From Bretschneidera sinensis (taxonomy: Eukaryota > Streptophyta > Magnoliopsida > Brassicales > Akaniaceae), in assembly GCA_023935145.1 (NCBI GenBank), contig CM043702.1, positions 107,591,088 through 107,655,087 on the forward strand: 64,000 nucleotides of DNA. The letters run 5' to 3'. Both the position numbers and the translations under genes were made by a program. The notes under the pieces were generated by a model. The model worked only from the letters and a program-made list of their open reading frames with translations. It searched no databases and was not told where the DNA came from. Shown piece after piece: positions 44,117 through 55,204 of this stretch (positions within the stretch are counted from its first letter, which is position 1; each line of letters begins with the position of its first letter).

Positions 44117-46370
44117 TCAACCGACTCCAATCCTAAGTAGTCCAAGGCAATGATTGAGCTTACTTAGAGGTAGAACCTTGGTGCCTAAATCTGCAGGATT
44201 TTCCTCCGTGCCTACCTTGTCCACATGAATGCATCCTTCCATAACATTTTCCCGAATGAAATGATACTGAACATCCATATGCTTTGTTCTCTCATGGAAA
44301 ACCGGATTCTTACTCAAGTGCAACGCACTTTGACTATCCAAATACACCACCACCTGCTCTTTCAGGGCCTTTAACTCTTCCAACAACTCTTTGCACCACA
44401 TAGCCTCCTTAATGGTTTCCATTGCCACTATGTACTTAGCCTCGGTTGTTAAGAATGCTACCACCGACTGCAACTGAGCCTTCCAACTTATACAGCATCC
44501 GTTTAAGTTGAAGAAATAGGAGGTAATCGATCTTCTTTTATCCTGGTTTACTCTATAGTCCGAATCCGTATAACCTTCAAGACAGATGGACTTACCCCTC
44601 TTCTTATAAATCACCCCTACTTCTAGGCTTCCCTTCAAGTACCTCAACAACCACTTCATCCCAAGCCAATGCTCCTTTCTAGGATTACTCATAAACTTAC
44701 TGATGACCCTTATTGCATGAGCAATATTAGGTTTAGTGCTTACCATGGTGAACATAACTGAACCAACCGCACTAAAGTAAGGGACCTTTTCCATTTCCTT
44801 CTTCTCCGCCTCCGATCTCAGACATTAATCATTGGAGAACTTGAAATGACCAGCAAGGAGAACCTTTACTGGTTTGCTATCTTCCATAGAGAACTTAAAT
44901 ATCATCTTCTCTATGTAGGAAGTCTGAAAAATCTTCAATCTGTTTCTCTCTCTTTCCTGGATTATGCACATCCCAAGGATCTTCTGTGCATGGCCAAGAT
45001 CCTTCATCTCAAACTCTGAACCGAGTTGAGACTTCAATTCTTCTATCCTCTCCTTGCTTTTCCCAACAAACAGCATATCATCGAAATAGATGAGGATGAT
45101 CGCCACTTCCTCCACCTTGTGCCCCTTGTAATACAGGCACGAATCATAGTAGCTCCTTATGAAACCCAAGCTGGTTACAAAGGAATTGAACCTCTTATTC
45201 CATTGCCAAGGTGATTGCTTCAGGCCATAGAGAGATTTCTTTAATTTGCACACCAACTATCCCTGCCTTCATTCCGCATAGCCTTCAGGTTGCCTCATGT
45301 AGATGGTCTCATCAAGCTCTCCATGTAAGAACGTTGTCTTCATTTCCATTTGCTCAATCTCTTAATCAAATTGGACCACCATAACCAATACTATCTGTAT
45401 CGTCTTGTATTTCCCAACCAGTGAGAATATTTCGGTGAAATCTATGCCTTCTCTTTGTGTGAACCCCTTCGCCACCAGCCTAGCTTTATACCAAACTTCA
45501 TCCCCTAGAGTGTTTCCTTCCTTGATCTTGTATATCCACCTACAATCCACAACTCTCTGTTTTTCTGGTTTGGGCACCAATTCTCAAGAGTAATTCTTCC
45601 TCAAAGAATCGATTTCTTCCTCCATAGCTAGCTGCCACTTTGGCGACTCCTTACATTCCATGGCATCAATGTAAGTCTCTAGTTCAACCTCTCCTTCTGT
45701 CCAAGGAGCTACTATATTAGCTTCCGCAAACCCTTATCTCAAAGATGGTCTAACCACCCTCCTTTCCCAGTCCCTTGTGAGCTGGTAGTCATTCTGACTT
45801 GCTGCATCAACCTCTTCTAGTTCAGCCTCCTCTTGAGTATCCTGAGCATGGCCTTCATTAATGGGCTTTACCTTATCTGAACCCTCTTGCCTTCCTTGCT
45901 CTACATGAACTGAATTTTCCTTGATGCGATGCTCCACAAATTTCGGGCTAGTTTGCTCACTAGCCCCTGCAGGGCTAGTTTTCTCCAAGTAAGGAAATAA
46001 TAATTCATTAAAAATAACAACCCTACTTATTATGAGTTTCATTCCATTTGGTTCTAAGGACCACAACCTATATCCCTTAACCCCATCACCATACCCTAAA
46101 AATACAGATTTTCTAGACATTGGATTAAGTTTATCATCCTTTTGATGTGCAAATGCAGCACACCCAAAAGTCCTAAGGTTGCTCAACTCAGGGGGTTTCC
46201 CACTCCACATCTCCATAGGAGTCTTGAGCTCTAAAGCTCTAGAGGGTGATCAATTTACCAAGTATACAGTAGTAGACACAGCTTCCCCCCAAAAATATTT
46301 TGGTAAACTGGACCCAATTAACATGTACCTAACCTTTTCCATAAGGGTTCTATTCATCCTCTCAGCAACT
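44117..46370 (-). pseudogene. Element I reverse transcriptase, RNase H and C-terminal integrase (broken)
   Basis: RNase H (44794-44117) has TDSDYRVNQDKRRS but LTTEAKY, where the family has an EAEY block with a catalytic Glu. Reverse transcriptase is in two frames (45580-45362 and 45256-44825), with YFDD in place of the usual YVDD. The integrase C terminus and linker run from 46370 to 45734, including GKPPELSNLRTFGCAAFAH. Single stops and small shifts separate the parts. Confidence 0.88.
46366..46370. repeat. Target site duplication of element D, left copy (CAACT)
   Basis: CAACT precedes the TGATAAGT start of the left LTR and is repeated at 55200-55204. Confidence 0.93.
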
Positions 46371-47631
46371 TGATAAGTTCTTAAATAGTCATATTTAAAC
46401 CCCTTAATTTACATTTGTTAGGCTCTTTATTTATCTATTTCTATGGATTCTACTTCATTTTCGTGTTTTATGTGTTTTTCACAGGACTTGGACAAAAAGA
46501 TGATAATTTGGAACTTTTAGGAGCAAAAGTCAAGATCTGTCATCCAGCGAGATTGAGCGCACAAGAGCACGAGCGCACTTGAAGAAGGCTCGAGCACACA
46601 CTTGCGCTCGAGCGCATCCCGCATACGCTTGAGCGCAATCACTCTAGAGGCGACAAAGCCAGATATAGAAAGAAGTTTTCCGACTCCAAAAAGGAATTAG
46701 GGTTTCGGGACACCAAGAGGACACTATAAATAGCCCTATAAAACACATAAACCAGACCTTTTGTTCTAGATTCGAAGTAGAGAGCTTAGGAGAGGAATTG
46801 ATGACTCGTCTCCCAAGTCTTCTTCGGTTTTAGTTTTCTGTTTTTATTTCATTATGTTTAGAATGTTTAGTTTATTTAGTATGTGTAACTAAACTCCTAT
46901 AGGGCTCGATTAAAGCCCTAGTTATGCTTTTCCACATGTTCATTCATTGATTATCTTTGCTATAGCCTTGTTAGAATATTTAACTTGATTAATACCTGTT
47001 TGTATTTAAATTCGTCATATGTATGTGCTTGATCAACGTATGCATGTGATATGGATAGGTTAGTCAAATCAATTTGGATGACTGAGTCTTGGGTTCGACA
47101 TTAGTAACAAGGGATATCCACACCGGATTCCAGGGTTAATCAATATGGGAAACCGAGAGCGGACCAAGCCCTAGGTCCCGTGTGGTTGCCAATCTCCACA
47201 GCCCTCATGCTCTCTTAAGGAACAACTCAGTATACACCCATGTTGAATCCCTTAAGAGAGAAAAGAGTTAGAGTATACACCATGCCTAACTCGTTGCATA
47301 GGGAGACCAATAGCCTAATGTGTGGACCAAGCCCTTAGGTTGGCAACCATTAGATATTCATGATAAGACTAAAGCATTGAAGCTTTACTTAGTGGGAAAG
47401 TATAATTAGGGTGGATATTGTAGTCCTATGTTCTCATTATTGTTATTTACTCATAATCAAACTGTTATTTCTCTTTTTAAACTTGAAGAAACTAATTCTA
47501 AAATGAAATTCACCAATCCCTGTGGAAATGATCTCGCACTTGCACACTATGCTACCACAGACCTTGTGCACTTGCAAGTAAAACTCATACGATTATTTGC
47601 ATATTTAATTAGGTAGCTAATCGCTCCAACA
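46371..47631 (+). repeat. Element D 5' LTR (1261 bp)
   Basis: It starts TGATAAGTTC and ends GCTCCAACA. A TATA box CTATAAATAG lies at about 46724-46733. It differs from the 3' LTR at many positions (about a dozen in the last 250 bases, mostly transitions) and lacks a 25-bp palindrome-bearing block present there. Confidence 0.93.
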
Positions 47632-47637
47632 AGTTTT

Positions 47638-47655
47638 TAGCGCCGTTGCGGGGGA
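47638..47655 (+). promoter_or_regulatory. Element D primer binding site
   Basis: TAGCGCCGTTGCGGGGGA lies six bases after the LTR, two changes from the intact B site. Confidence 0.8.
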
Positions 47656-47940
47656 TTGCGCTAAAATTTCTTTTAGAATTAATTTCTCATTTAATTTAGT
47701 TATTGTTATTTCTTTTTTTTCGATTCTTAATTATTGTGCTTATCTTATTTTTCGCTTCATTAAAAACCCTAATCAATTTCTTTTTTCTCTATTTCAGGTA
47801 CTCCAGGAGAGCTTTCTGTTCCACTTGCGATCGAGCGCTCGAGATCGAGCCCACCCTCTGTGTGATCGAGCGCAATTGAGGCAGAGAGTCATTTGAGCAG
47901 CAATGTTTGACTACTGCACTCAAGTAACTGCCATCGATTC

Positions 47941-50500
47941 ATGCACGGACGACGATCCAAGCATCCGAAATTCCTTCCCCTTGATCCTGATTTAGAGGGA
48001 ACTCTCCGATAAAAGACTTAGAGACAACACGGAAGAGGACGAAGGAGGAATTGAGGAAGACACACCAATGGCAGAATAGATAGCCGAACAGCAACCACCT
48101 GAGCGGAGGCTGGTGAAGCAATCTTTCATCCCACAGAACCTCGAACAACCATCATGCATCGCATATCAACCTGAGGTGGAAGGGAACTACTATATATCTC
48201 CACAGATACTCAGTACACTGACTCACTTTAGAGGTACACGTAGTGAGGATCCACATTTGCACCTTCGAGAGTTCTTCGACCTCTGCAAATTCCAGCACAT
48301 CCGAGGCTTAGACCAAGAAGGAATAAGGTTAATTCTTTTCCCTTTTTCCTTAAAATATAACGCTAAATTATTGTATAATTCTTTGCCTGCAGTTTCCATC
48401 AACACTTGGGAGGAGTTGGCTACCAAATTCCTATGGAAGTTCTTCCCAGCCTAAAAGACGAGGCAAATGAGAAAAGAAATTCAATCCTTCCAACAAAAGG
48501 ATGGTGATCTATTCTTCGAAGCCTGGGGACACTTCAACGAGCTACTACTCATGTGCCCACACCACAACCTACCCCAAGACGAACTGGTACAAGCTTTCTA
48601 TGAAGGTTTGAGTGATTCTAACAAAAATATTGTTGATTCAAGTTGTGGAAGAGTGCTGATGGAAAAGAGCAACGAAGAAGTAATGGAACTCTTCGAAACC
48701 CTAAGTGAACACACGCAGCAGTTCTCCTTTCGAGGTAGACATATAACCAATAATAAAGGTATGTATGACGTAAGCCTGAATGGAGGATCATCTCCTCAAA
48801 TAGCAGCAGTAGAGAGGAAACTTGACCTATTAGTTAAAGCCTTGGCTGCTCAGAACACCTCAACGAACCCACCAGCTACACCACTCTAGGTATGTGTCAT
48901 TTGCTCATAATTTGATCATAATACTGATACGTGTCCTTTGTATTCATCTGTAGATCATGAGCAAGCCAACTTTGTGGGACCAAATAATTATCCGCCGAAG
49001 AACAACCCCTACGCTAACACATACAACCCTGGATGGCAGAATCACCTGAATTTCTCATGGAGTAACAACCAAAACAGTCAAGGGCAGCAAAGAAACTTCC
49101 AACCAGCAGCCCAATCTGCTCCTGAACCAAAGAAGAATGACCTCGAAAGTCTTGTGAGGCAACTAGCGACTCAGCAGCAAAAAATCCCAAATAAAAATGA
49201 ACAATTCATGGAAGAGTCAAGGCAATTTCGGACTAAAATGAGGCAAATCACTGCAAAACATGATCAAGCCATCCAAGGACTAGAGGTACAAATGGGACAG
49301 TTGGCCAAGGAATTGAGTAGAAGAAACCAAGGAGAGCTCCCAGCCTAGCCACTGTCTAATCCAAGAGGACATCAACAACTGAATGTTGTAACTACCTTAA
49401 GAAATGGTAAGATCATTAGCACCAATGAGCCTACACAAGCATCTCTAGACCAGACCTCCACATCTAAGGTAAGAGAGATAGAAAAGGTAAATACACCTCC
49501 ACCCTTCTCTCAAAGGTTAGTGAAGCCTAAAAAGGAAACTAAAATGATTAACATTTTCGAAACCTTGAAAAAGGTTGAAATAAATATTTCGTTATTAGAT
49601 GCAATAAGACAACTACCTGCTTATGCTAAGTTTTCCAAAGATTGTTGCACTAACAAACAGAAATTTCAGGAGCATGAGACGATAGCCTTGACTGAAGAGG
49701 TGAGTGCTGTATTATTGAGAAAATTACCACCTAAACTAAAAGACCCGGGTAGTTATACTATTCCTTGCAGGCTAGGTGACTAGCTTTTCGAGCATGCATT
49801 ATTGGACCTAGGAGCGAGTGTAAATTTACTACCTTACAGTGTATTCGAGACACTAGGTTTGGGGGAGCTTCAACCAACCTCCATTACTCTGCAATTGGCT
49901 GACAGAAGCATCAAACAACCAAGAGGTATCCTCGAGGATGTTTTGGTAAGAGTAGGTAAATTTATTTTATCTGCTGATTTTATTGTATTAGACATGGAGG
50001 AATGCTATATGCTTGTACCACTCCCTATCATCTTAGGGAGACCATTTATGATCACTGCTAACACAAACATTAATGTGAAAAGAGGCATAGTCACTATGAG
50101 AGTAAATGATGAAGAGGTAGAATTTAAAATATTTAATACACTAGACTCCACTAAAACTAATAATGAGTATTCTAATGTGAGCTTCATGCAAGGTATTAGT
50201 GAAAAAGTGTCTAAAGTCCATTGTACGATTCCATTGAAGATCATCCCCAACCATGCTGATATAAGAGTGGACATTGGGCCAGATGATAACATGATTAAAT
50301 ATATTAATGGAGTTGTGCACACCATCAAGAACACACCCAAACTCTCAAGTAAGTGTAATCCCCAATTTAAAAATCTTGCACTTACTAATATTACTTCTCC
50401 TGATTTTATTGACCAGGCACCAACATTGGAGAGAAAACAGTTGTTGATGGCACTGGAACCACCTGAGGGGGGGCTTAAGTGCCTCATTCAAAAGACATAG
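47941..50500 (+). pseudogene. Element D gag-protease (broken by stops)
   Basis: The ATG at 47941 (MHGRRS) matches the Gag start of A and B. After one frameshift between 48012 and 48032 a single frame runs to 50500, interrupted by TAG 48077, TAA 48452, TAG 48887, TAA 48908, TAG 49346 and TAG 49781. Gag core residues (HLREFFDLC, FPFSLKYNAKLL, LMCPHHNL) are followed by a CX2CX4HX4C knuckle at 48893-48934, with a stop inside it, then YNPGWQNHLNFSW. The protease [12 protein letters not shown] is at about 49805. The frame ends shortly after the protease without entering reverse transcriptase. Confidence 0.9.
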
Positions 50501-51319
50501 CCTTGAAGCGACCATAGAAGAGCACTTGAGCAAATTCCACTTGCATAACATATAGCTCAAGTGCCTCTATCGAGGTTAGTGGTACTGAATGCCACTAAAT
50601 TACGGTATGACTGTATCGTTCTAAAAAGTTCTTTTGGTAAGTTTTAATATTCTATACATACTGCCTTGCAATCGAGCGCGCACCACATGCGCTCGAGCAC
50701 ACATCTCCTACACCCCAGTACGCACGAGCGCATTACCCTACGCACTTGTGCATCATGCGATCGAGCGCACTCCACAAATGCGTTCGAGCGCACTCAGGGC
50801 AAAGAGGGCACGTGCATATTATAAACAGTTTCCCTTTTTCCCTACATTTACGCTCTAGCGTAATTCTCACTCTCACTATCGCACTCAGCCTCCTCTTGCC
50901 TTAATCCTGCACGGTAACTGCCTCCAAACCACCGGTCGTCTGTCACAATCACCACCTACCACCATACATCATCCTTCCACAAGCACGATCACCCTCTCCT
51001 GAATTTGTCCTAACCCCACACGGTGTGCAAACCGATTTTGTTCTATTTTACTTGCACACCAGCACAAACGGGTTTTTCATTTATCTTTTTCTTATATTAT
51101 CCACTTATCTCATGTAATTGGCTATTCTATTTCATGCTTACAGGAGGATAGGATCGAGCTCGTAGATTTTTCCACAGCTTCGAGTTTTTGGTGCACCTAA
51201 GGTGTTCGATAAATTGCTTGACCGAGTGCGATCGAGCGCATTACCTCTCGTGCGATCGAGCACACAATATCTGTGATCGATTGCAATTTTGACAGTAACA
51301 CAGTTTTAGATCTCAGAAC
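50501..51319 (+). other. Element D internal noncoding stretch with CGATCGAGCGCAC words
   Basis: No ORF is assignable. GCGCTCGAG, GCGATCGAGCGCAC and relatives cluster at 50670-50800 and 51225-51290, the same words as in the LTRs of D, B and A. Confidence 0.6.
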
Positions 51320-52456
51320 ATGGCTTCCACATCTCGAGCTTCTAACAGTCGCCATCAGGCATCCCGGTCCAATTTCGAACAACGTGAAATACTATTCGAA
51401 ACAATATTCAGTGTAGATACGGACTTTAAGAGTTTGGATGCCACAAGAAGGGCTATCCAAGAGTTCAAGAACCGGGGTCTCAAACGGCTGTTCAAGCCAG
51501 TCTGCTCGACAGCATACACTTGATTCGTGGTCAGTTTCTATGAGAACCTGACCTACGACTGCACCAGGCCAGAGATTTTATCTTCCTCGGTCTAGGGCAG
51601 ATTCATAGAGTTGACCACGACCAACATAGCTAGCTCTTTACACTGCTGTGATGAGTCCCCACTAGAGGACAGCCATATGGAGGAGCAACCTAATCTGTTC
51701 CCTCTATCACACATCATAAAGGATATGTGTGCGGGCCAGTACGCAGACCGCCACAACAATGAGGGGAACCGGTCGAGGTTGCCTCCCCGTTTATGGTTCA
51801 TTGACTCAGTCCTGCAGTGGAATGTGTGTCCTTTGGGGCACAAGACACAGAGATAGGATCAATTCTTATAGGCTCTCTACGCCTTTCACTAGGGTCAGTG
51901 GTAGTCCATCCCAGCGGTCGTATGGAGTCAGATACACAAGTTCTGGGATGGGGTGCATAACCGGAAGATGACCACAGCTAATGCCTGGGGCCTCCCTATC
52001 CCCTTCTTGCTCAGTCATATCTTCAAGAAGAAGGGGATTAGAGGCTCTTCTATTGACAGCCCAGTTAGTGACCATCCCTTTTTTGGGAGAGCCCAGTGGA
52101 GCCTCAGCCAGTCTCACATGCATCGAGGACCTCGGGCATAGATTCCAGCTGCCGAGCCTATAGTGGATGATCTGATGGAGGCCGAGCATCCACCAATGAG
52201 TCCTTCATGGGAGGAGGATTAGACAGACATGGGATCTATGGAGTATCAGCACCTCCTAGATGAGCTATTCTCCTTCCGTTGTGAGCTGTCCGACATCCGT
52301 TGGGAGGATCATGAGGCAGCTCATTTGATCCATCAGCGGATCGTTGGGTTAGAGGCACAGTTTACACTATAGGAGACGATGCTATAGGCCATCCTTGACT
52401 ACCTACCTCCTGCACCTGGTACCTACCTCTTGACTACACCCACAGATGATCAGTAG
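51320..52456 (+). pseudogene. Element D plant transposon-protein ORF (stop-riddled, frame preserved)
   Basis: The frame starts at MASTSRASNSRHQASRS and ends at the TAG at 52454, directly followed by TGA. Residues FYENLTYDCTRP, SSSV and FIELTTTNIASSL are the counterpart of FYANADEHMNGK and VSFSRSSIN in element C, the family found downstream of pol in Athila-like elements. The frame has no indel over 1137 bases but holds TGA at 51521 and TAG at 51593, 51854, 51869, 51890, 51902, 52139, 52220, 52370 and 52385. The C-terminal part is acidic (ELSDIRWEDHEAAHL). Its function is unknown. Confidence 0.82.
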
Positions 52457-52474
52457 TGAGAGGATACCCTGTTT

Positions 52475-52515
52475 GGCTGAAGACGTAAAACTTAGCGCTC
52501 ATGGGAGGCACCCCA
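52475..52515 (+). promoter_or_regulatory. Conserved post-ORF motif (copy in element D)
   Basis: GGCTGAAGACGTAAAAC through AGCGCT to TGGGAGGCACCCCA reads the same as 15432-15472 over the whole 41 bases. It starts 18 bases after the ORF stop. Confidence 0.87.
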
Positions 52516-52651
52516 GACATATCCTTTTTTTTTTCATTTTCAGTACTTTTCATTTGTTTATAGTTATATTTACATATCTATTATTTATATTTTATTTTTC
52601 GAAACAACATTTTTTTTTCTTTGTTAGGTACTTAGTGCGTGCATCCAGCTC

Positions 52652-52768
52652 AAGTTTGGGGGCGTGTACAAGCAAGCCAGCAAGCAACCTAGTTCTCCAT
52701 CTCCCATGTCAGATCTTTCCATGCCACACACACATTGGGGACAATGTGTATTTTAAGTTTGGGGGTAG
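52652..52768 (+). promoter_or_regulatory. Element D polypurine-tract-like copies 1 and 2 with hairpin
   Basis: AAGTTTGGGGGCG is at 52652. The hairpin ACACATTG-GGGA-CAATGTGT (52730-52749) is followed by AAGTTTGGGGGTAG at 52755-52768. The loop differs from B in its last base while both arms are unchanged. Confidence 0.8.
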
Positions 52769-53195
52769 TGGGAGATACTAGATACTATTACACACACACT
52801 TGAAACACATGCACACACTAAGTCCCAAGTTTTTTTTTAGAAAAGATAAATGCATGTTCATTTGGTAACGAAACTTTTGGTTGATTTAAAAATTTGATAA
52901 CACTTTATTAGTAAGCTTAAAAGCTAGAACACATAGTCTTGTATTAGGAATTTTACAAAGTTAGTTACCTATTCAAGGCACCAAAGAATTCACAAGTTTG
53001 ATACAAATTTACACAAGCACATTTAGCACGCATGTGTGGGGTATGACACATAATTCTTTTATATATGTTTCCATAACCTAACTGTAATCGGAGGACTTGT
53101 TGAAAAGAACACTTTAGGCATAAGAAAAATAAAGAAAAATGTTCATCATGCAAAAAGAAAATGAAAAGCTTCTAATGATCAGTAAAAACATTCCA

Positions 53196-53453
53196 CTGAG
53201 TAACTGGGCCTCTTGCCTCAGTAAGCATTGAGTGTTCACGTCAAAAGGTGAGAAGTAAGTCTTTAATGATCATAATAACAAATTTTCACTGAGTAACCGG
53301 GCCCCTTGCCTCAGTAAGCATTGAGTGTTCACGTCAAAAGTTGGGAATTTCATTTAGAAGCATTAAAACCTGTTAGTTCCGTAGCCTTTTTGATTCAAGT
53401 TAGTAAGTCCTTAAGGGTATCTTTACACCTAATGCCCTAAAACCATCTAGTTT
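53196..53453 (+). promoter_or_regulatory. Conserved small-hairpin block in element D, partly duplicated
   Basis: The CTGAG...CTCAG block with GAGTGTTCACGTCAAAAG occurs twice (53196 and 53289, 93 bases apart). GGTAT-CTTT-ACACC (53416-53429) and AAACC-ATCT-AGTTT (53440-53453) follow, matching 16218-16255 of B with one changed base in each. Confidence 0.72.
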
Positions 53454-53900
53454 GGGAGTCATTGGCTAAACACTCGTTACACGGGTCAAATAGAAAGCTC
53501 GATGGAACTCAACATGGCAAAGATAGTATGATAAAAAGAAAAAGAAAAAAGAAGCAAATATTATGCCATTTCTGTTCTCGTTGATAAGGAATTTGATAAA
53601 GGTTTAGCCACAGAAAAACTGTACACTAAAATTGTGTGGAAACCCTATCTTATATGTGCTAATTCATCACACACAAATCAAACTTGTGATGCCTTAGGCC
53701 ACCCTTAGGTAAGTAACATGAGCTTTTGAAAATTATTTTTCAATACAAAAATGTGTTTTTATTTTAAGCTTACTCATGAACGGTTTTCACAGTTTTATTC
53801 ACAACCCAAATCTTTGAGTATCATGGAAATGAATTTTATCTTTAAATTTTTTTTCTAACTTAGTCTTTAGTTTTGTATTGCTAAAGGACTAGCAATATGT

Positions 53901-53913
53901 AAGTTTGGGGGTG
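53901..53913 (+). promoter_or_regulatory. Element D polypurine tract
   Basis: AAGTTTGGGGGTG directly abuts the 3' LTR. Confidence 0.85.
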
Positions 53914-55199
53914 TGATAAGTGCTTAAATAGTCATATTTAAGCCCCTTAATTTACAATTCTTAGGCTATTTATTTATCTATTTCTATGGATTCTACTTCA
54001 TTTTCATGTTTTATGTGTTCTTCATAGGGCTTTGACAAAAAAATGATAATTTGGAGCTTTTAGGAGCAAAAGTCAAGATCTACCATCCAGCAGGGTGCGC
54101 TCGAGCGCACCCCATTGAGATCGAGCGCACAAGAGCATGAGCGCACTTGAAGAAGGCTCGAGTGCACACTTGCACTCGAATGCATCCCACATACACTCGA
54201 GCGCAATCACTCCAGAGGCAGCAGAGCAAGATATGGAAAGAAGTCTTCCGACTCCAAAAATGAATTAGTGTTTCGGGATACTAAAAGGACCCTATAAATA
54301 GCCATGTAAAACACATAAACCAGACCTTTTGTTCTAGATTCGAAGTAGAGAGCTTAGGAGAGGAATTGACGACTCGTCTCTCGAGTCTTCTTCGGTTTTA
54401 GTTTTCTCTTTTTATTTCGTTATGTTTAGAATGTTTAGTTTATTTAGTATGTGTAACTAAACTCCTATAGGGCTCGATTGAAGCCTTAGTTATGATTTTC
54501 CACATGTTCATTCATTCATTATCTTTGCTATAGCCTTGTTAGAATATTTAACTTGATTAATACCTGTTTGTATTTACATTCCTCATATATATGTGCCTGA
54601 TCAACGTATCCATATGGTATGGATAAGTTAGTCGAATCAATTTGGATGACCGAGTCCTGGGTTCGACATTAGTAACAAGGAATATCCACACTAGATTCCC
54701 GGGTTAATCAACATAGGAAACCGGGAGCGAACCAAGCCATAGGTCCCGTGTGGTTGTCGATCTCCACAGCCCTCATGCTCTCTTAAGGAATAACTCAGTA
54801 TACACCCATGTTGAATCCCTTAAGAGAGAAAAGAGTTAGAGTATACACTATGCCTAACTTGTTGCATAGGGAGATCAATAGCCTAAGGTGTGGACCAAGC
54901 CCTTAGGTTGGCAACCATTAGATATTCATGATAAGGCTAGAGCATTGAAACTTTACTTAGTGGGAAAGTATAATTAGGGTGGATATCGTAGTCCTATGTT
55001 CTCATTATTGTTATTTACTCACAATCAAATTGTTATTTCTCTTTTTAAACTTGAAGAAACTAATTCTAAAACGAAATTCACCAATCCCTGTGGAAATAAT
55101 CTCGCACTTGCACACTATGCTACCACAGACCTTGTGCACTTGCAAATAAAATTCGGACAGTTATTTGCATATTTAATTAGGTAGATAATCGCTCCAACA
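53914..55199 (+). repeat. Element D 3' LTR (1286 bp)
   Basis: It is the counterpart of 46371-47631. The extra 25 bases (about 54091-54115) include the perfect 20-bp palindrome at 54093-54112 centred on CTCGAG and account for the full length difference. Confidence 0.93.
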
Positions 55200-55204
55200 C
55201 AACT
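55200..55204. repeat. Target site duplication of element D, right copy (CAACT)
   Basis: It is identical to 46366-46370. Confidence 0.93.

Larger units (their letters stand above)
43197..46370 (-). mobile_element. Element I (left segment): Ty1/copia, 3' LTR to integrase
   Basis: It is a minus-strand copia of the J/G family. The LTR is at 43197-44035, then RNase H, reverse transcriptase and half of integrase up to 46370, where element D is inserted. It resumes at 55200 after the CAACT duplication. Confidence 0.92.
46371..55199 (+). mobile_element. Element D: non-autonomous Athila-like element with gag, protease and transposon-protein ORF
   Basis: It is 8829 bp, with LTRs 46371-47631 and 53914-55199 and a perfect CAACT target duplication. 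Between the LTRs are gag-protease (47941-50500), a noncoding stretch with CGATCGAGCGCAC words, the plant transposon-protein ORF (51320-52456) and a 3' region sharing modules with B. No trace of reverse transcriptase, RNase H or integrase is present. It therefore either moved with enzymes from another element or lost pol after insertion. Confidence 0.92.

Noticed and set aside
50005..50487. 160-codon minus-strand ORF
   Set aside because: It is antisense to the protease and C-terminal part of the D gag-protease frame.
47938..52456. Reassigned or suppressed TAG codons in element D as a coding device
   Set aside because: Plant nuclear genes use TAG as a stop, a TGA and a frameshift are also present, and the decayed LTR pair fits simple deamination; kept only as a remote alternative.
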